A DNA stretch of 64,000 nucleotides, from NCBI RefSeq assembly GCF_007827465.1, contig NZ_VISL01000001.1:2313001-2377000 (forward strand). The letters are read 5' to 3'. Below are positions 45,514 to 54,095 of this stretch, one piece after another (the first letter of the stretch is position 1; each line of letters opens with the position of its first letter). Under the pieces are notes generated by a model. That model was not told where the DNA came from, ran no database searches, and worked only from the letters and a program-made list of their open reading frames with translations. A program made the position numbers and the translations under genes. This stretch comes from Dokdonia sp. Hel_I_53 (GTDB lineage Bacteria > Bacteroidota > Bacteroidia > Flavobacteriales > Flavobacteriaceae).

Positions 45514-46683
45514 TTACTTTTTCACAAGGCGAAGTCCAGTAAATTGCCACCTCAAGCTTGTTTGAAAAAAATTGCGGTAAGTGTGTCGTGTATGTTTATT
45601 GGGTGTGGCAACAGATCCTCCTCTTAGCACTTTTTGGTTAACCATAAACTTACCATTATATTCTCCTAACGCTCCTGGTGCTTTAGTGTAATTTGGGTAG
45701 GGTAGGTAAGCACTTTCTGTCCACTCCCATCTATCACCCCAATTAAAATGTTTATTTGCAATTTCCCACTCAAACTCTGTAGGTAAACGCATTTCCTTCC
45801 ACTCTGCATAAGCAAATGCTTCAAAATAAGAGATATGAGATACAGAAGCCTTTAAGTCAATTCTCTCAAGAGCATTATCTAAAGTGTATTGATACCACTC
45901 ACCATTGACTTTATGCCAATACATAGGTGCAGTAATAGCATTATTCTGAACCCAATCCCATCCCTCTGCATGCCAAAGAAGGGTTGATGTGTAACCACCA
46001 GCATCTATAAAATCGATCCATTCACCGTTAGTAACGAGTCGTGTAGATATTTCAAAATTTTGAATATAGACTTTATGTCTACTTAGCTCATTGTCATAAC
46101 AAAAGCCTGCAGTTGCATGTCCTATATCATAAACTCCTTCCTTGATATTAATAAATGCGGGTGTAGAAGTTTTTTCGCTTTCGCGAAAGAGTATATCTCC
46201 CTCATATTTTGGCATTAAAGGGTTGTTCCCTAAAATATATTTAATGTCTGTAATGAGTAATTCTTGATGTTGTTTTTCGTGGTGGATGCCTATGGTGAGT
46301 AATTTTTTTACTTGTTCTGTTATTGGTTCTTCTAGTAGTTCCTCTATAGATTGCGTAACATAATCTCTATAGGAATATACTTGTGCTACTGTGGGTCTTG
46401 AGAGATTACCACGATCTGTGCGAACCACTCTTTTTCCTACGCTCTCGTAGTAACTATTAAACACAAAAGCAAAATCATCACTAAATAATTTATAACCTTG
46501 CTTGTGAGGTTTGAGAATAAACTCTTCAAAAAACCAAGTTGTATGACCTAAATGCCACTTAGGTGGAGAAACGTCAACTACAGGTTGGACTACATAATCT
46601 TCTACTTCAAGGGGTTTACAAATTTGCTCAGAATAAGCTCTAGTTTCACTAAAAAAATTAACTATTGTTTGTGTGGTGCTCAT
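45514..46683 (-). CDS. egtB: Ergothioneine-type sulfoxide synthase (EgtB)
   Basis: EgtB is a non-heme iron enzyme that joins hercynine to a thiol (gamma-Glu-Cys or Cys) with oxygen. The 389 residues have an N-terminal DinB-like domain with His44/His47 (KWHLGH) and His135-x3-His139 (HHEKQHQE), the expected iron ligands. The C-terminal formylglycine-generating-enzyme-like domain has LPTEFEWEIA and VLRGGSV. No egtA or egtC gene is nearby, so cysteine may be the direct thiol donor, as in some other bacteria (inference). A one-mismatch palindrome copy (46177-46190) codes F-R-E-S between the domains. Confidence 0.9.
   Translation of the reverse strand: MSTTQTIVNFFSETRAYSEQICKPLEVEDYVVQPVVDVSPPKWHLGHTTWFFEEFILKPHKQGYKLFSDDFAFVFNSYYESVGKRVVRTDRGNLSRPTVAQVYSYRDYVTQSIEELLEEPITEQVKKLLTIGIHHEKQHQELLITDIKYILGNNPLMPKYEGDILFRESEKTSTPAFINIKEGVYDIGHATAGFCYDNELSRHKVYIQNFEISTRLVTNGEWIDFIDAGGYTSTLLWHAEGWDWVQNNAITAPMYWHKVNGEWYQYTLDNALERIDLKASVSHISYFEAFAYAEWKEMRLPTEFEWEIANKHFNWGDRWEWTESAYLPYPNYTKAPGALGEYNGKFMVNQKVLRGGSVATPNKHTRHTYRNFFQTSLRWQFTGLRLVKK
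46177..46190. repeat. Imperfect palindrome copy inside egtB
   Basis: GCTTTCGCGAAAGA, one mismatch, is read F-R-E-S (residues 166-169) on the coding strand, the third possible frame of the repeat. It lies in the linker between the DinB and FGE-like domains. Confidence 0.75.
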
Positions 46684-46842
46684 AGAGATATTTTAAGAAA
46701 TTGGGTAAGGTTGTAGGAGCCAAGATCTTTATTTCTAAAATTACGAGTTTTTTAGAGAGATGGTTTAATTAATAACATAATTTTAAGTGGATGTAATTTA
46801 ATAGGACACGTTACGGATGATAGTGGGTTACAATAAAACTAA

Positions 46843-46865
46843 AAAACTCCGCAAAGCGGAGTTTT
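46843..46865 (-). terminator. Terminator downstream of the TonB-like gene
   Basis: A 10-bp stem AAAACTCCGC / GCGGAGTTTT (46843-46852 with 46856-46865) with an AAA loop, flanked by A-runs, lies about 58 bases after the minus-strand gene ending at 46924. Confidence 0.75.
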
Positions 46866-46923
46866 AAAATTGAATACTTAATGAAGTGGTTTTAACCACT
46901 TATGAAATTGATTTACAATTTTT

Positions 46924-47331
46924 TTAAAATTGAAATGGTAATTCAAGTTTGCTTTCTTTTTTGGTTCCTCCCATATGACCTGGTTTTAATGTGGGAATGG
47001 TCATAACCGCATCACGTACTGCAACTTGCATTCCTGAGGTTCCGCCAGTAATCTTGTTAATGACGGGTTTACCTTCTTTACTAATTACCATATCAACAAT
47101 CACCCTGGATCCGGATTTGTGATCATTAGAGAATTTCATATTTTTTACTACATGAGTAGCAAGTTTTTGTCTTAAGCAGTTGCTTTTTTGATTAATTGAT
47201 CCTGTACAACCTGGCCATGTAGGAGGCACTTCTTCAATTTTTAATACGGTAGAGCGTTTCATCGTTACACCTTCTTGAGCCATAAGGGTCGCTCCTGCGA
47301 ATAAAAATAAAAATAAAAATAAGTTCTTCAT
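46924..47331 (-). CDS. TonB C-terminal-like periplasmic protein
   Basis: This 135-residue exported protein has a signal peptide (cleavage near Ala18-Gln19). The pattern VPPTWPGC...CLRQKLATHVVKNMKF, followed by VDMVISKEGKP and AVRDAVMTIPTLKPG, resembles the TonB C-terminal domain of Bacteroidota energy transducers. It lacks the transmembrane anchor and proline-rich linker, so it cannot be a normal TonB. Its role is unknown. It follows thyA by 38 bases. Confidence 0.75.
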   Translation of the reverse strand: MKNLFLFLFLFAGATLMAQEGVTMKRSTVLKIEEVPPTWPGCTGSINQKSNCLRQKLATHVVKNMKFSNDHKSGSRVIVDMVISKEGKPVINKITGGTSGMQVAVRDAVMTIPTLKPGHMGGTKKESKLELPFQF

Positions 47332-47369
47332 TAGTTTAATTGGGTTTGATTTGGGGATTACTAAATTAT

Positions 47370-48194
47370 TTAAACGGCGACAGCACCTTTAATATGCGGA
47401 TGTGGGTCATAATTTTCTAAAGTAAAGTCGTCAAAAGTAAAGTCAAAGATATTTTTTACCTCTGGATTTATTTTTAAAGTAGGTAATGTACGAAAATCCC
47501 TTGATAATTGAAGTTCAACTTGTTCTAGGTGATTACTATATATATGTGCATCCCCAAAGGTGTGAATAAAATCTCCTGCTTCGTAACCACAGACTTGAGC
47601 CATCATCATTGTGAACAGAGCGTAACTAGCGATGTTAAATGGTACTCCTAGAAAAATATCTGCACTGCGTTGGTATAACTGGCAGCTTAATTTTCCATCT
47701 GCTACATAAAATTGAAAAAAGGCATGACAAGGAGGAAGTGCTGCCTTTCCATTTGCTACGTTAGTTGAAAAAGATTCTTTAGTATCAGGTAAAACAGACG
47801 GGTTCCAAGCACTTACCAGCATACGTCTGCTATTTGGATTTGTTTTTAATGTTTCTACAATATCAGAAATTTGGTCAATTTCATCACCATTCCAGTTCCG
47901 CCATTGGTACCCATAAACGGGACCTAGATCTCCGTTTTCATCTGCCCATTCATTCCAGATCCTAACGCCGTTTTTTTGGAGATAATTAATATTTGTATCT
48001 CCTTGTAAAAACCATAGGAGTTCGTAAATAATAGATTTAAGGTGTAATTTTTTCGTGGTCACCATTGGGAACCCTTTAGATAAATCAAAACGCATTTGAT
48101 ACCCAAATACACTCTTGGTACCAGTTCCTGTTCGATCTCCTTTTTGATTACCATTTTCTAAAACGTGCTTTATAAGATCGTGGTATTGTTTCAT
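47370..48194 (-). CDS. thyA: Thymidylate synthase
   Basis: ThyA methylates dUMP to dTMP with methylenetetrahydrofolate. The 274 residues contain Arg21 in GDRTGTGT, the catalytic Cys156 in [11 protein letters not shown], and [18 protein letters not shown]. The C-terminus ends in Val, close to the conserved family end. Length is normal. With folA and the FolK fusion it shows a complete thymidylate-folate cycle in this region, though the genes are scattered. Confidence 0.97.
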   Translation of the reverse strand: MKQYHDLIKHVLENGNQKGDRTGTGTKSVFGYQMRFDLSKGFPMVTTKKLHLKSIIYELLWFLQGDTNINYLQKNGVRIWNEWADENGDLGPVYGYQWRNWNGDEIDQISDIVETLKTNPNSRRMLVSAWNPSVLPDTKESFSTNVANGKAALPPCHAFFQFYVADGKLSCQLYQRSADIFLGVPFNIASYALFTMMMAQVCGYEAGDFIHTFGDAHIYSNHLEQVELQLSRDFRTLPTLKINPEVKNIFDFTFDDFTLENYDPHPHIKGAVAV

Positions 48195-48264
48195 TGTTTC
48201 AATAATATTATTTCAGTGAGTTCAAATATTAGTTTTAGAATCTGAGCTAATTTTATGCAAAATA

Positions 48265-48300
48265 AAGACACCTTCTGTTTTTAACAACAAAAGGTGTCTT
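48265..48300 (-). terminator. Terminator of the carboxypeptidase-regulatory-like gene
   Basis: AAGACACCTT (48265-48274) pairs with AAGGTGTCTT (48291-48300) around a 16-base loop. On the minus strand a T-rich stretch follows, 22 bases after the stop at 48322. Confidence 0.65.
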
Positions 48301-48321
48301 GTGTTATAAAAAAGTTATACA

Positions 48322-49596
48322 CTAGTTAGAACTCAGTGATGCTCTAAAATCATCATCTTTTTCGAGCTTACGTTGAATTTTTTTTATGGCAGTTTCAATA
48401 GATTTCTCAGGCTCTATGACATTAAATTCACCCCAAAAATCTGGGTCCTTAAATCCTATTCGTTCATTTGCCATAATGATAGATGGTTTAATAACTCTTC
48501 CTTTAAGAAGTTCTTCATTAGGTAAAATACGCCAGTCCGTAATTGCCATCTCGCAAGACAGAGTGTATATGGATTTGAATAGTTTACGTGGTTTTTTTAC
48601 TTCAAAAGATAAGTTTGCTTTACTGTAGCCGTAATACCACTTCCCATCTTTTTCCCTATAATCAACTATATACGAGATGTCTCTTGCTTTCACGCGAACA
48701 TCACTTGGTTTCTTTTTTACAAACATTTTATTCACCTCAGAGCTATTTTTGAGATCAAGGCTAAATGTAGCTTTCTGCAAAGCAAGATCGTCTGTACTTA
48801 TAAAAAGTTCGCCTTTATAAAGTGGCGTTATAACATTCGGGTTTGGTTTAAAAGCAACAATCAACACATCTCTACCATTGAGGTTCGTAGTATTATTGAA
48901 TGAGAAATCATAGGCACCCATAGCCTCTGGTGTAAAAATATACTCTGGATACTTCATAAGGTCAACATATAGTGTACTAAATGGACCTCCTTGCAATTTT
49001 AAAGTGATGGTATCTAGTTTACTATAATCAGTATCTTTTCTTGATTTTATAAGGCTAACCTTGTCATCTTTATTACTCGAATAGGGTTGCTTTTCTATAG
49101 AAACAACAGCCTCAGCAAGAGATGCATTTTTTCTCCTACTTTTTATCGTCTCTCGATAAAAGGCCATCATTTTCACCTTCTCTTGACTATAATTTATTCT
49201 TTTTTTGTCAAAAACTTTTGAGACAAGATCTTGAGCACTTTTGTAAGCGATAACCTCCACCTCATTAAGGCTTATCTCACTTGGCGTCATTTTGATTTTT
49301 AGTTTTTCAGATGGATCTATGACATCAATTATTAGATCTTTGTACCCAACAGCTTTTACCATCAGTGACGGTAATGTAGCCTGTTCAGGAAATTTGATAA
49401 CAAAATCCCCTTCGCTATTAGTGATTGTACTTGTATTTGTGTTTTCTATTGTAATAGTAGCTCCTATTAATATGTCTTTAGAATCTTTGTCTTTTACAGA
49501 ACCTTCTAAATTGATGAATTTTGTTTGAGCAATTAATGTTATAGGAAATACACATAAGATTAATAGCAAACGATGAGGAAGTATTGACGTTTTCAT
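48322..49596 (-). CDS. Exported carboxypeptidase-regulatory-like domain protein
   Basis: This 424-residue protein has a signal peptide (cleavage near Ala23-Gln24) and a carboxypeptidase-regulatory-like beta-sandwich (about 28-108, VKDKDSKDILIGATITIENT). A long domain follows that resembles the front part of DUF5686 proteins (DLVSKVFDKKRINYSQEKV and MMAFYRETI) but lacks their C-terminal beta-barrel. It is probably periplasmic or surface-bound. It compares with the full-length DUF5686 gene at 55272. Function is unknown, and it has its own terminator. Confidence 0.8.
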   Translation of the reverse strand: MKTSILPHRLLLILCVFPITLIAQTKFINLEGSVKDKDSKDILIGATITIENTNTSTITNSEGDFVIKFPEQATLPSLMVKAVGYKDLIIDVIDPSEKLKIKMTPSEISLNEVEVIAYKSAQDLVSKVFDKKRINYSQEKVKMMAFYRETIKSRRKNASLAEAVVSIEKQPYSSNKDDKVSLIKSRKDTDYSKLDTITLKLQGGPFSTLYVDLMKYPEYIFTPEAMGAYDFSFNNTTNLNGRDVLIVAFKPNPNVITPLYKGELFISTDDLALQKATFSLDLKNSSEVNKMFVKKKPSDVRVKARDISYIVDYREKDGKWYYGYSKANLSFEVKKPRKLFKSIYTLSCEMAITDWRILPNEELLKGRVIKPSIIMANERIGFKDPDFWGEFNVIEPEKSIETAIKKIQRKLEKDDDFRASLSSN

Positions 49597-49806
49597 AACT
49601 ATAATTTTTTTGAAGGGACGTAGGGAGACCTTAATGAACTTTTGAAAGTAAGAATTTTTTTTGAATACTTCACTAACATCACTGTTAATATTGTAATGAT
49701 TGTCAATTAGTTGCCTTCAAAAAACACAGCTTGGTTTCACGAGGTGTAGAATTTACAATAGATTAAGTACAGGTGTATGTTTTTTCTAAGATGGCATGAA
49801 ATAAAT

Positions 49807-51210
49807 CTAGCCAATAAGCATCCCTGCGATGGTTGCTGTAAGAAGTGCTGCTACTGTACCGCCTATTAAAGCTTTGATACCAAAGACAGCAAGTGTCCCA
49901 CGCTGTCCAGGCGCTAATACACCTATGCCTCCTATCTGTATACCAATAGAGGCAAAATTTGCAAACCCACAAAGTGCGTAAGTTGCAATGACTATAGATC
50001 TATAATTTGTAATAACTCCGCTAGCCTTTAGGGTGCTTAGGGAGCCATATGCATAAAACTCATTCAGTATTGTTTTTTCTCCTAAAAGTTGACCTACTGT
50101 GGTTATATCTTCGCTAGGTACGCCTATAAGCCAAGCTACAGGAGCAAAGACATTCCCTAAAATAAATTCCATAGATAGGTCATCATATCTACCATCTGTA
50201 ACACTAGCAATGAGTCCGTTTAAGCCAGTAATATCACCTATTAAATCCCCAAGAAGCCAGTTAATAACACCCATAAGAGCAGTGAATACTAGTAGCATCG
50301 CTCCTACATTTACAGCTAGTTTTAAACCATCTGTTGTCCCTCTTGAAATTGCATCAAGAATATTAGAACCCACTTTTTCTTTTGAAATATCCAAAGTTCT
50401 GCTTACTTCTTCTGTTTCTGGGTATAGCATTTTTGCAATGATAATCGCTGCAGGAGCAGACATAATAGAGGCTGTAAGTAAATGCTTTGCAAAAATGGCC
50501 TGCTCTGCAATATTATCTCCTCCTAAAAATGCTATAAACGCTGCAAGTACGCCACCAGCGATGGTCGCCATACCGCCTACCATTAAACATAGCATTTCTG
50601 ATTTTGACATACTTTCTAAATAGGGCTTAACCACCAAAGGGGCTTCTGTTTGACCTATGAAAACATTTGCAGCCGCAGCTAAGCTCTCTGCTCCAGAGAG
50701 TTGCATTGTTTTACTCATCACCCAAGCAAGACCTTTTACAATTATTTGGAGTATACCTAGATAATACAAAAGTGAAGTAAATGCAGAAAAGAAAACAATG
50801 GTAGGTAATACTTTAAAAGCAAAAATATATCCCATACTTGCAGAAGGATCTACTAATTTTCCGAAAACGAATAATGCTCCTTGTTCTGCGATATTTAAAA
50901 ACTCAACTACTTTTGTTGAGATGTAATCGAAACCAGCAGCTACAAAATTTACTTTAAGAACCAATATGGCAAACAATAACTGCAAACCTAAACCTGTGAG
51001 TACAAGTCTCCAATTAATCTTTTTTCTGTTACTACTTAAGGCAAAACAAACACCCATTAAAAACAACATTCCTAATATACCCCGCCCTATACTATTAGCA
51101 GAAAGTCCAAGACTCACATCTGGATCAAGAGCAATACGGTTTGTGGAGTCTTGCGCAATAGCACTTAGTGATGTAAATACAAAAAGCACTAGTAATAAAA
51201 ATTTACGCAT
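49807..51210 (-). CDS. nupC: Concentrative nucleoside transporter (NupC/CNT family)
   Basis: This 467-residue inner-membrane protein imports nucleosides with H+ or Na+. After a signal-like first helix (MRKFLLLVLFVFTSLSAIAQ) come about 10 helices, with the CNT motifs VFIGQTEAPLVVKPYL, MLCLMVGGMATIAGGV and ALCGFANFASIGIQIGGIG. I choose the ATG at 51210. A longer frame would overlap the upstream nuclease gene by about 150 bases. It starts 10 bases after that gene, so the two probably share a transcript. It fits with the nucleoside kinases in this window. Confidence 0.92.
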   Translation of the reverse strand: MRKFLLLVLFVFTSLSAIAQDSTNRIALDPDVSLGLSANSIGRGILGMLFLMGVCFALSSNRKKINWRLVLTGLGLQLLFAILVLKVNFVAAGFDYISTKVVEFLNIAEQGALFVFGKLVDPSASMGYIFAFKVLPTIVFFSAFTSLLYYLGILQIIVKGLAWVMSKTMQLSGAESLAAAANVFIGQTEAPLVVKPYLESMSKSEMLCLMVGGMATIAGGVLAAFIAFLGGDNIAEQAIFAKHLLTASIMSAPAAIIIAKMLYPETEEVSRTLDISKEKVGSNILDAISRGTTDGLKLAVNVGAMLLVFTALMGVINWLLGDLIGDITGLNGLIASVTDGRYDDLSMEFILGNVFAPVAWLIGVPSEDITTVGQLLGEKTILNEFYAYGSLSTLKASGVITNYRSIVIATYALCGFANFASIGIQIGGIGVLAPGQRGTLAVFGIKALIGGTVAALLTATIAGMLIG

Positions 51211-51220
51211 AGAAATGGGG

Positions 51221-51835
51221 TTAGTTACGTTTTGAGATTTCATCTCTAATTTTTGCAGCAGCTTCGTAATCTTCATTATTAACCGCCTGTTCGAGTTCAT
51301 TGTTAAGTTCTTGAAGAGACATGCGTTTATAGTCTCCAGCCTCATTTGAGGAGTCCTCCTCAAGAAGAATTTCATCCATCAAAACCTCGTCGTTGTCTGT
51401 AAATTCTTCAGGATTAGTATTTCCCTTAAGAAATATACCAGCTTTATCTAGAATATTCTTATAAGTGAATATAGGTGCTTGGAAGCGTAAAGCTAATGAG
51501 ATAGCATCACTAGTACGTGCATCAATAATTTCTTCTATTTTATCTCTTTCACAAATAATACTAGAGTAAAACACACCATCAACTAATTTATGAATAATAA
51601 CCTGTTTAATGATAATGTCAAAACGATCTGCAAAGTTTTTAAACAAATCATGTGTGAGGGGTCTAGGTGGTTTGATTTCTTTTTCTAAGGCAATAGCTAT
51701 TGATTGTGCCTCAAAAGCACCTATAACAATGGGTAATTTACGTTCACCATCTTGCTCCGTAAGAATAAGGGCATAGGCACCATTTTGTGTTTGGCTGTAG
51801 GATATTCCTTTAATATTTAAACGCACTAAACTCAT
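51221..51835 (-). CDS. Bifunctional nuclease family protein (DUF151) with UVR motif
   Basis: This 204-residue protein has the bifunctional nuclease domain (about 1-140, GAFEAQSIAIALE and DARTSDAISLALRFQAPIF) and a C-terminal UvrB/UvrC-type motif (about 168-203, LNNELEQAVNNEDYEAAAKIRDEI). Members have been described as DNases/RNases, but the cellular role is unclear. I choose the ATG at 51835. The TTG at 51844, three codons earlier, lies within the TATTTTTG -7 element and so would not be transcribed. Its mRNA is predicted to be almost leaderless. Confidence 0.9.
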   Translation of the reverse strand: MSLVRLNIKGISYSQTQNGAYALILTEQDGERKLPIVIGAFEAQSIAIALEKEIKPPRPLTHDLFKNFADRFDIIIKQVIIHKLVDGVFYSSIICERDKIEEIIDARTSDAISLALRFQAPIFTYKNILDKAGIFLKGNTNPEEFTDNDEVLMDEILLEEDSSNEAGDYKRMSLQELNNELEQAVNNEDYEAAAKIRDEISKRN

Positions 51836-51841
51836 AAGTTG

Positions 51842-51849
51842 CAAAAATA
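51842..51849 (-). promoter_or_regulatory. -7 element of the bifunctional nuclease gene
   Basis: On the minus strand this is TATTTTTG, matching TAnnTTTG, only 6 bases before the ATG at 51835. It determines the start choice for the gene. Confidence 0.6.
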
Positions 51850-51938
51850 GTAAAAAGCGTTAACAACTTGTTAAGTTAATTTGTTAAGGTAGTTACTTAT
51901 AGTTGTCTTTTTTGAGAGTTTTATAATTCATTTAAATA

Positions 51939-51975
51939 AAAAATGAGCTAAAATATTTCTATTTAGCTCATTTTT
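51939..51975 (-). terminator. Terminator of the etfBA genes
   Basis: A 14-bp stem (51939-51952 with 51962-51975, A-run plus TGAGCTAAA / TTTAGCTCA plus T-run) lies 23 bases after the etfA stop on the minus strand. Confidence 0.88.
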
Positions 51976-51998
51976 AGATTTATAAACAAGAATGTATT

Positions 51999-52961
51999 CT
52001 AATTGTTTGCTGCCTTGAAAGCTTTAAGTTTTTCATTAAGTTGAGGTACAATTTCAAAAGCATCACCTACCATTCCATAATCTGCGGCTTTAAAGAAAGG
52101 AGCCTCAGGATCATTATTAATTACCACTTTTATTTTAGAAGCATTAATTCCTGCAAGATGCTGTATTGCTCCAGAAATACCGATAGCAATATACAAATTA
52201 GCAGCTACTGGCTTTCCAGTTTGACCTACGTGCTCTCCGTGTGGTCTCCACCCAAGGTCAGATACAGGTTTAGAACAAGCAGTTGCAGCGCCTAGTATGT
52301 CCGCCATTTCCTCTATCATCCCCCAATTTTCAGGCCCTTTAAGTCCGCGACCTGCAGATACTACAACCTCTGCATCTGCAATAGATACCTTATCTGTGGC
52401 TTTATCTACAGATTGTACGGTTACTCCTAGGTCACCTACCTCTGGATTAAACTCTTCTGTAGTAGCAGCGCCTGTACTTTCTTTAAGACCGTATGCATTT
52501 TTACCTAATCCTACTATTTTTATCGCTGTAGTAATCTCGGTATTATTAAAGGCTTTATTTGTAAAAGCAGTACGCTTTACTTTAAAAGGAGCAACACTTT
52601 CTGGAAGCGCGACTACATTAGACGCATAGCCTGCTTCAAGCTCGATGGACAATAGGGGGGCAAGATACTTTGCGTTTGCGCTCTGGCTTACAACTACTAC
52701 TTTTGCATCCTCTGCTTTTGCTGCCTGTGCAATACTTTTTGCATAAGCTGCGGCATTAAACGCAGTAAGACTATCATTTTTGATGTTTAAAACTTTTTCT
52801 ACGCCGTAATTACCTAAGGCAGATGCGTCACCTCCATTTACAGCAACTGCAGTAACAGATGTCCCCATCATATCTGCAATTCCTTTTGCATAGCTAGCTA
52901 CTTCAAAAGCTGTTTTTTTGAAGTCTCCATTTTCTGATTCTGTATATACTAAAACTGACAT
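51999..52961 (-). CDS. etfA: Electron transfer flavoprotein alpha subunit
   Basis: EtfA binds FAD and, with EtfB, passes electrons from acyl-CoA and related dehydrogenases to the quinone pool. The 320 residues show the N-terminal ETF domain and the C-terminal FAD-binding signature GQTGKPVAANLYIAIGISGA followed by IQHLAGI, then NNDPEAPFFKAADYG. Length is standard. It is the second gene after etfB, separated by 117 bases that hold an exact palindrome copy. Confidence 0.96.
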   Translation of the reverse strand: MSVLVYTESENGDFKKTAFEVASYAKGIADMMGTSVTAVAVNGGDASALGNYGVEKVLNIKNDSLTAFNAAAYAKSIAQAAKAEDAKVVVVSQSANAKYLAPLLSIELEAGYASNVVALPESVAPFKVKRTAFTNKAFNNTEITTAIKIVGLGKNAYGLKESTGAATTEEFNPEVGDLGVTVQSVDKATDKVSIADAEVVVSAGRGLKGPENWGMIEEMADILGAATACSKPVSDLGWRPHGEHVGQTGKPVAANLYIAIGISGAIQHLAGINASKIKVVINNDPEAPFFKAADYGMVGDAFEIVPQLNEKLKAFKAANN

Positions 52962-53051
52962 ATATTAATTTTTATAATTAAGAAATAAGAGCTTCATACT
53001 TATTGAGTTCCTATATTCTAAGGTGTGTGATAATTTAAGTGGTATACTAAT

Positions 53052-53065
53052 GCTTTCGCGAAAGC
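53052..53065. repeat. 14-bp palindrome, copy 13
   Basis: Exact core in the 117-base spacer between etfB and etfA, 14 bases after the etfB stop codon. Confidence 0.97.
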
Positions 53066-53078
53066 GAATAAACTTCCA

Positions 53079-53819
53079 CTAGATTGCTTTTGCTTCGTTG
53101 TGTAGTAAGTCAATTAACTCATCTACGCTATCTACAAGCTTTACGGCTCCTTTAGGTGCTGGTTTTTCAAAAGAAGCAGAGACTGTTTCTGTAGTTGCGC
53201 CTGTTGCTTCTACAACATTGAGTGGTTTTTTACGAGCCATCATAATACCTCTCATATTTGGAATACGGAGATCGCTTTCTTCTACAAGACCTTTTTGTCC
53301 ACCTATTACTAATGGGAGAGAAGTGGCAACAGTTTCTTTACCACCATCAATCTCACGTGTAGCTGTAACAGTCGTACCATCTATGTCTAAACTAATACAG
53401 GTGTTTACAAAATTTGCGTCTATAAGTCCAGCAAGCATTCCTGGAACCATACCACCGTTATAATCTATAGATTCACGACCCGCAATCACAAGGTCATAAC
53501 CTTCATCTTGGACTACTTTAGCTATTTCTTTTGCAACTTGATAACCATCTAAGGCTGGAGTATTAATTCTTATCGCTGTATCTGCACCTATTGCAAGTGC
53601 TTTACGTAATGTAGGTTCTGTTTCTGGACCACCTACATTTACAACATCTACAGAAGCGCCTTGTTTTTCTTTGAACCACATGGCACGCGTAAGTCCAAAT
53701 TCATCATTGGGATTAATTACAAATTGAACACCAGCTGTGTCAAATTTTGTATCTCCTTCCGTAAAGTTGATTTTTGAGGTTGTATCAGGTACGTGACTGA
53801 TGCACACTAAAATTTTCAT
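53079..53819 (-). CDS. etfB: Electron transfer flavoprotein beta subunit
   Basis: EtfB binds AMP structurally and forms a heterodimer with EtfA. The 246 residues show the family N-terminus MKILVCISHVPDT, NPNDEFGLTRA, DLVIAGRESIDYNGGMVPGML and the recognition-loop region LVEESDLRIPNMRGIMMARKKPL. Length is normal. It leads the etfBA pair from a promoter at about 53911. Inverted repeats in that region are shared with the divergent pdhB promoter. Confidence 0.96.
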   Translation of the reverse strand: MKILVCISHVPDTTSKINFTEGDTKFDTAGVQFVINPNDEFGLTRAMWFKEKQGASVDVVNVGGPETEPTLRKALAIGADTAIRINTPALDGYQVAKEIAKVVQDEGYDLVIAGRESIDYNGGMVPGMLAGLIDANFVNTCISLDIDGTTVTATREIDGGKETVATSLPLVIGGQKGLVEESDLRIPNMRGIMMARKKPLNVVEATGATTETVSASFEKPAPKGAVKLVDSVDELIDLLHNEAKAI

Positions 53820-53910
53820 ATAATTTATTTTTTTTAAAGGTACGCTTTTATCTTATTGATAATATAATAGTGAAAAAAATGCGTTATCCTCGTTTTTTAA
53901 TATTGCGAAA

Positions 53911-53918
53911 CAAAAATA
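53911..53918 (-). promoter_or_regulatory. -7 element of etfBA
   Basis: On the minus strand TATTTTTG matches TAnnTTTG, giving a leader of about 85 bases. The position expected for the -33 element falls inside the palindrome at 53934-53957. Confidence 0.5.
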
Positions 53919-53933
53919 AGGTAAAAATTAATA

Positions 53934-53957
53934 ATTTGCTATGCATGCATAGCAAAT
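53934..53957. promoter_or_regulatory. 24-bp perfect palindrome over the etfB promoter
   Basis: The half-site ATTTGCTATGCA is followed directly by its reverse complement, a perfect 24-bp palindrome. It covers the expected -33 region of etfB. It shares the string TAGCAAATATT with a second inverted repeat at 54089-54107, so both may bind one regulator. Confidence 0.7.
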
Positions 53958-54087
53958 ATTTTTAGGATTTTATGTTTTTTAGCCAATTGTTATCGGTAAG
54001 AGAATTGCTTATTTTTGATATCTTAAAAATTAAAAGAGTTGTATTGTATTACGATCTCTTATAATTATTAAAAGTTGATAACAAGTT

Positions 54088-54095
54088 TATATTTG
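54088..54095 (+). promoter_or_regulatory. -7 element of pdhB
   Basis: TATATTTG matches TAnnTTTG, 42 bases before the pdhB ATG, with no TTG at the standard -33 distance. It overlaps the left arm of the inverted repeat at 54089-54107. Confidence 0.5.

Noticed and set aside
46924..47331. A true TonB energy transducer
   Set aside because: It has a cleavable signal peptide, no membrane anchor, no proline-rich linker and no ExbB/ExbD neighbours.
51211..51375. 55-residue N-terminal extension of the nucleoside transporter
   Set aside because: It would overlap the upstream nuclease gene in another frame. A signal-like helix begins at the ATG at 51210.
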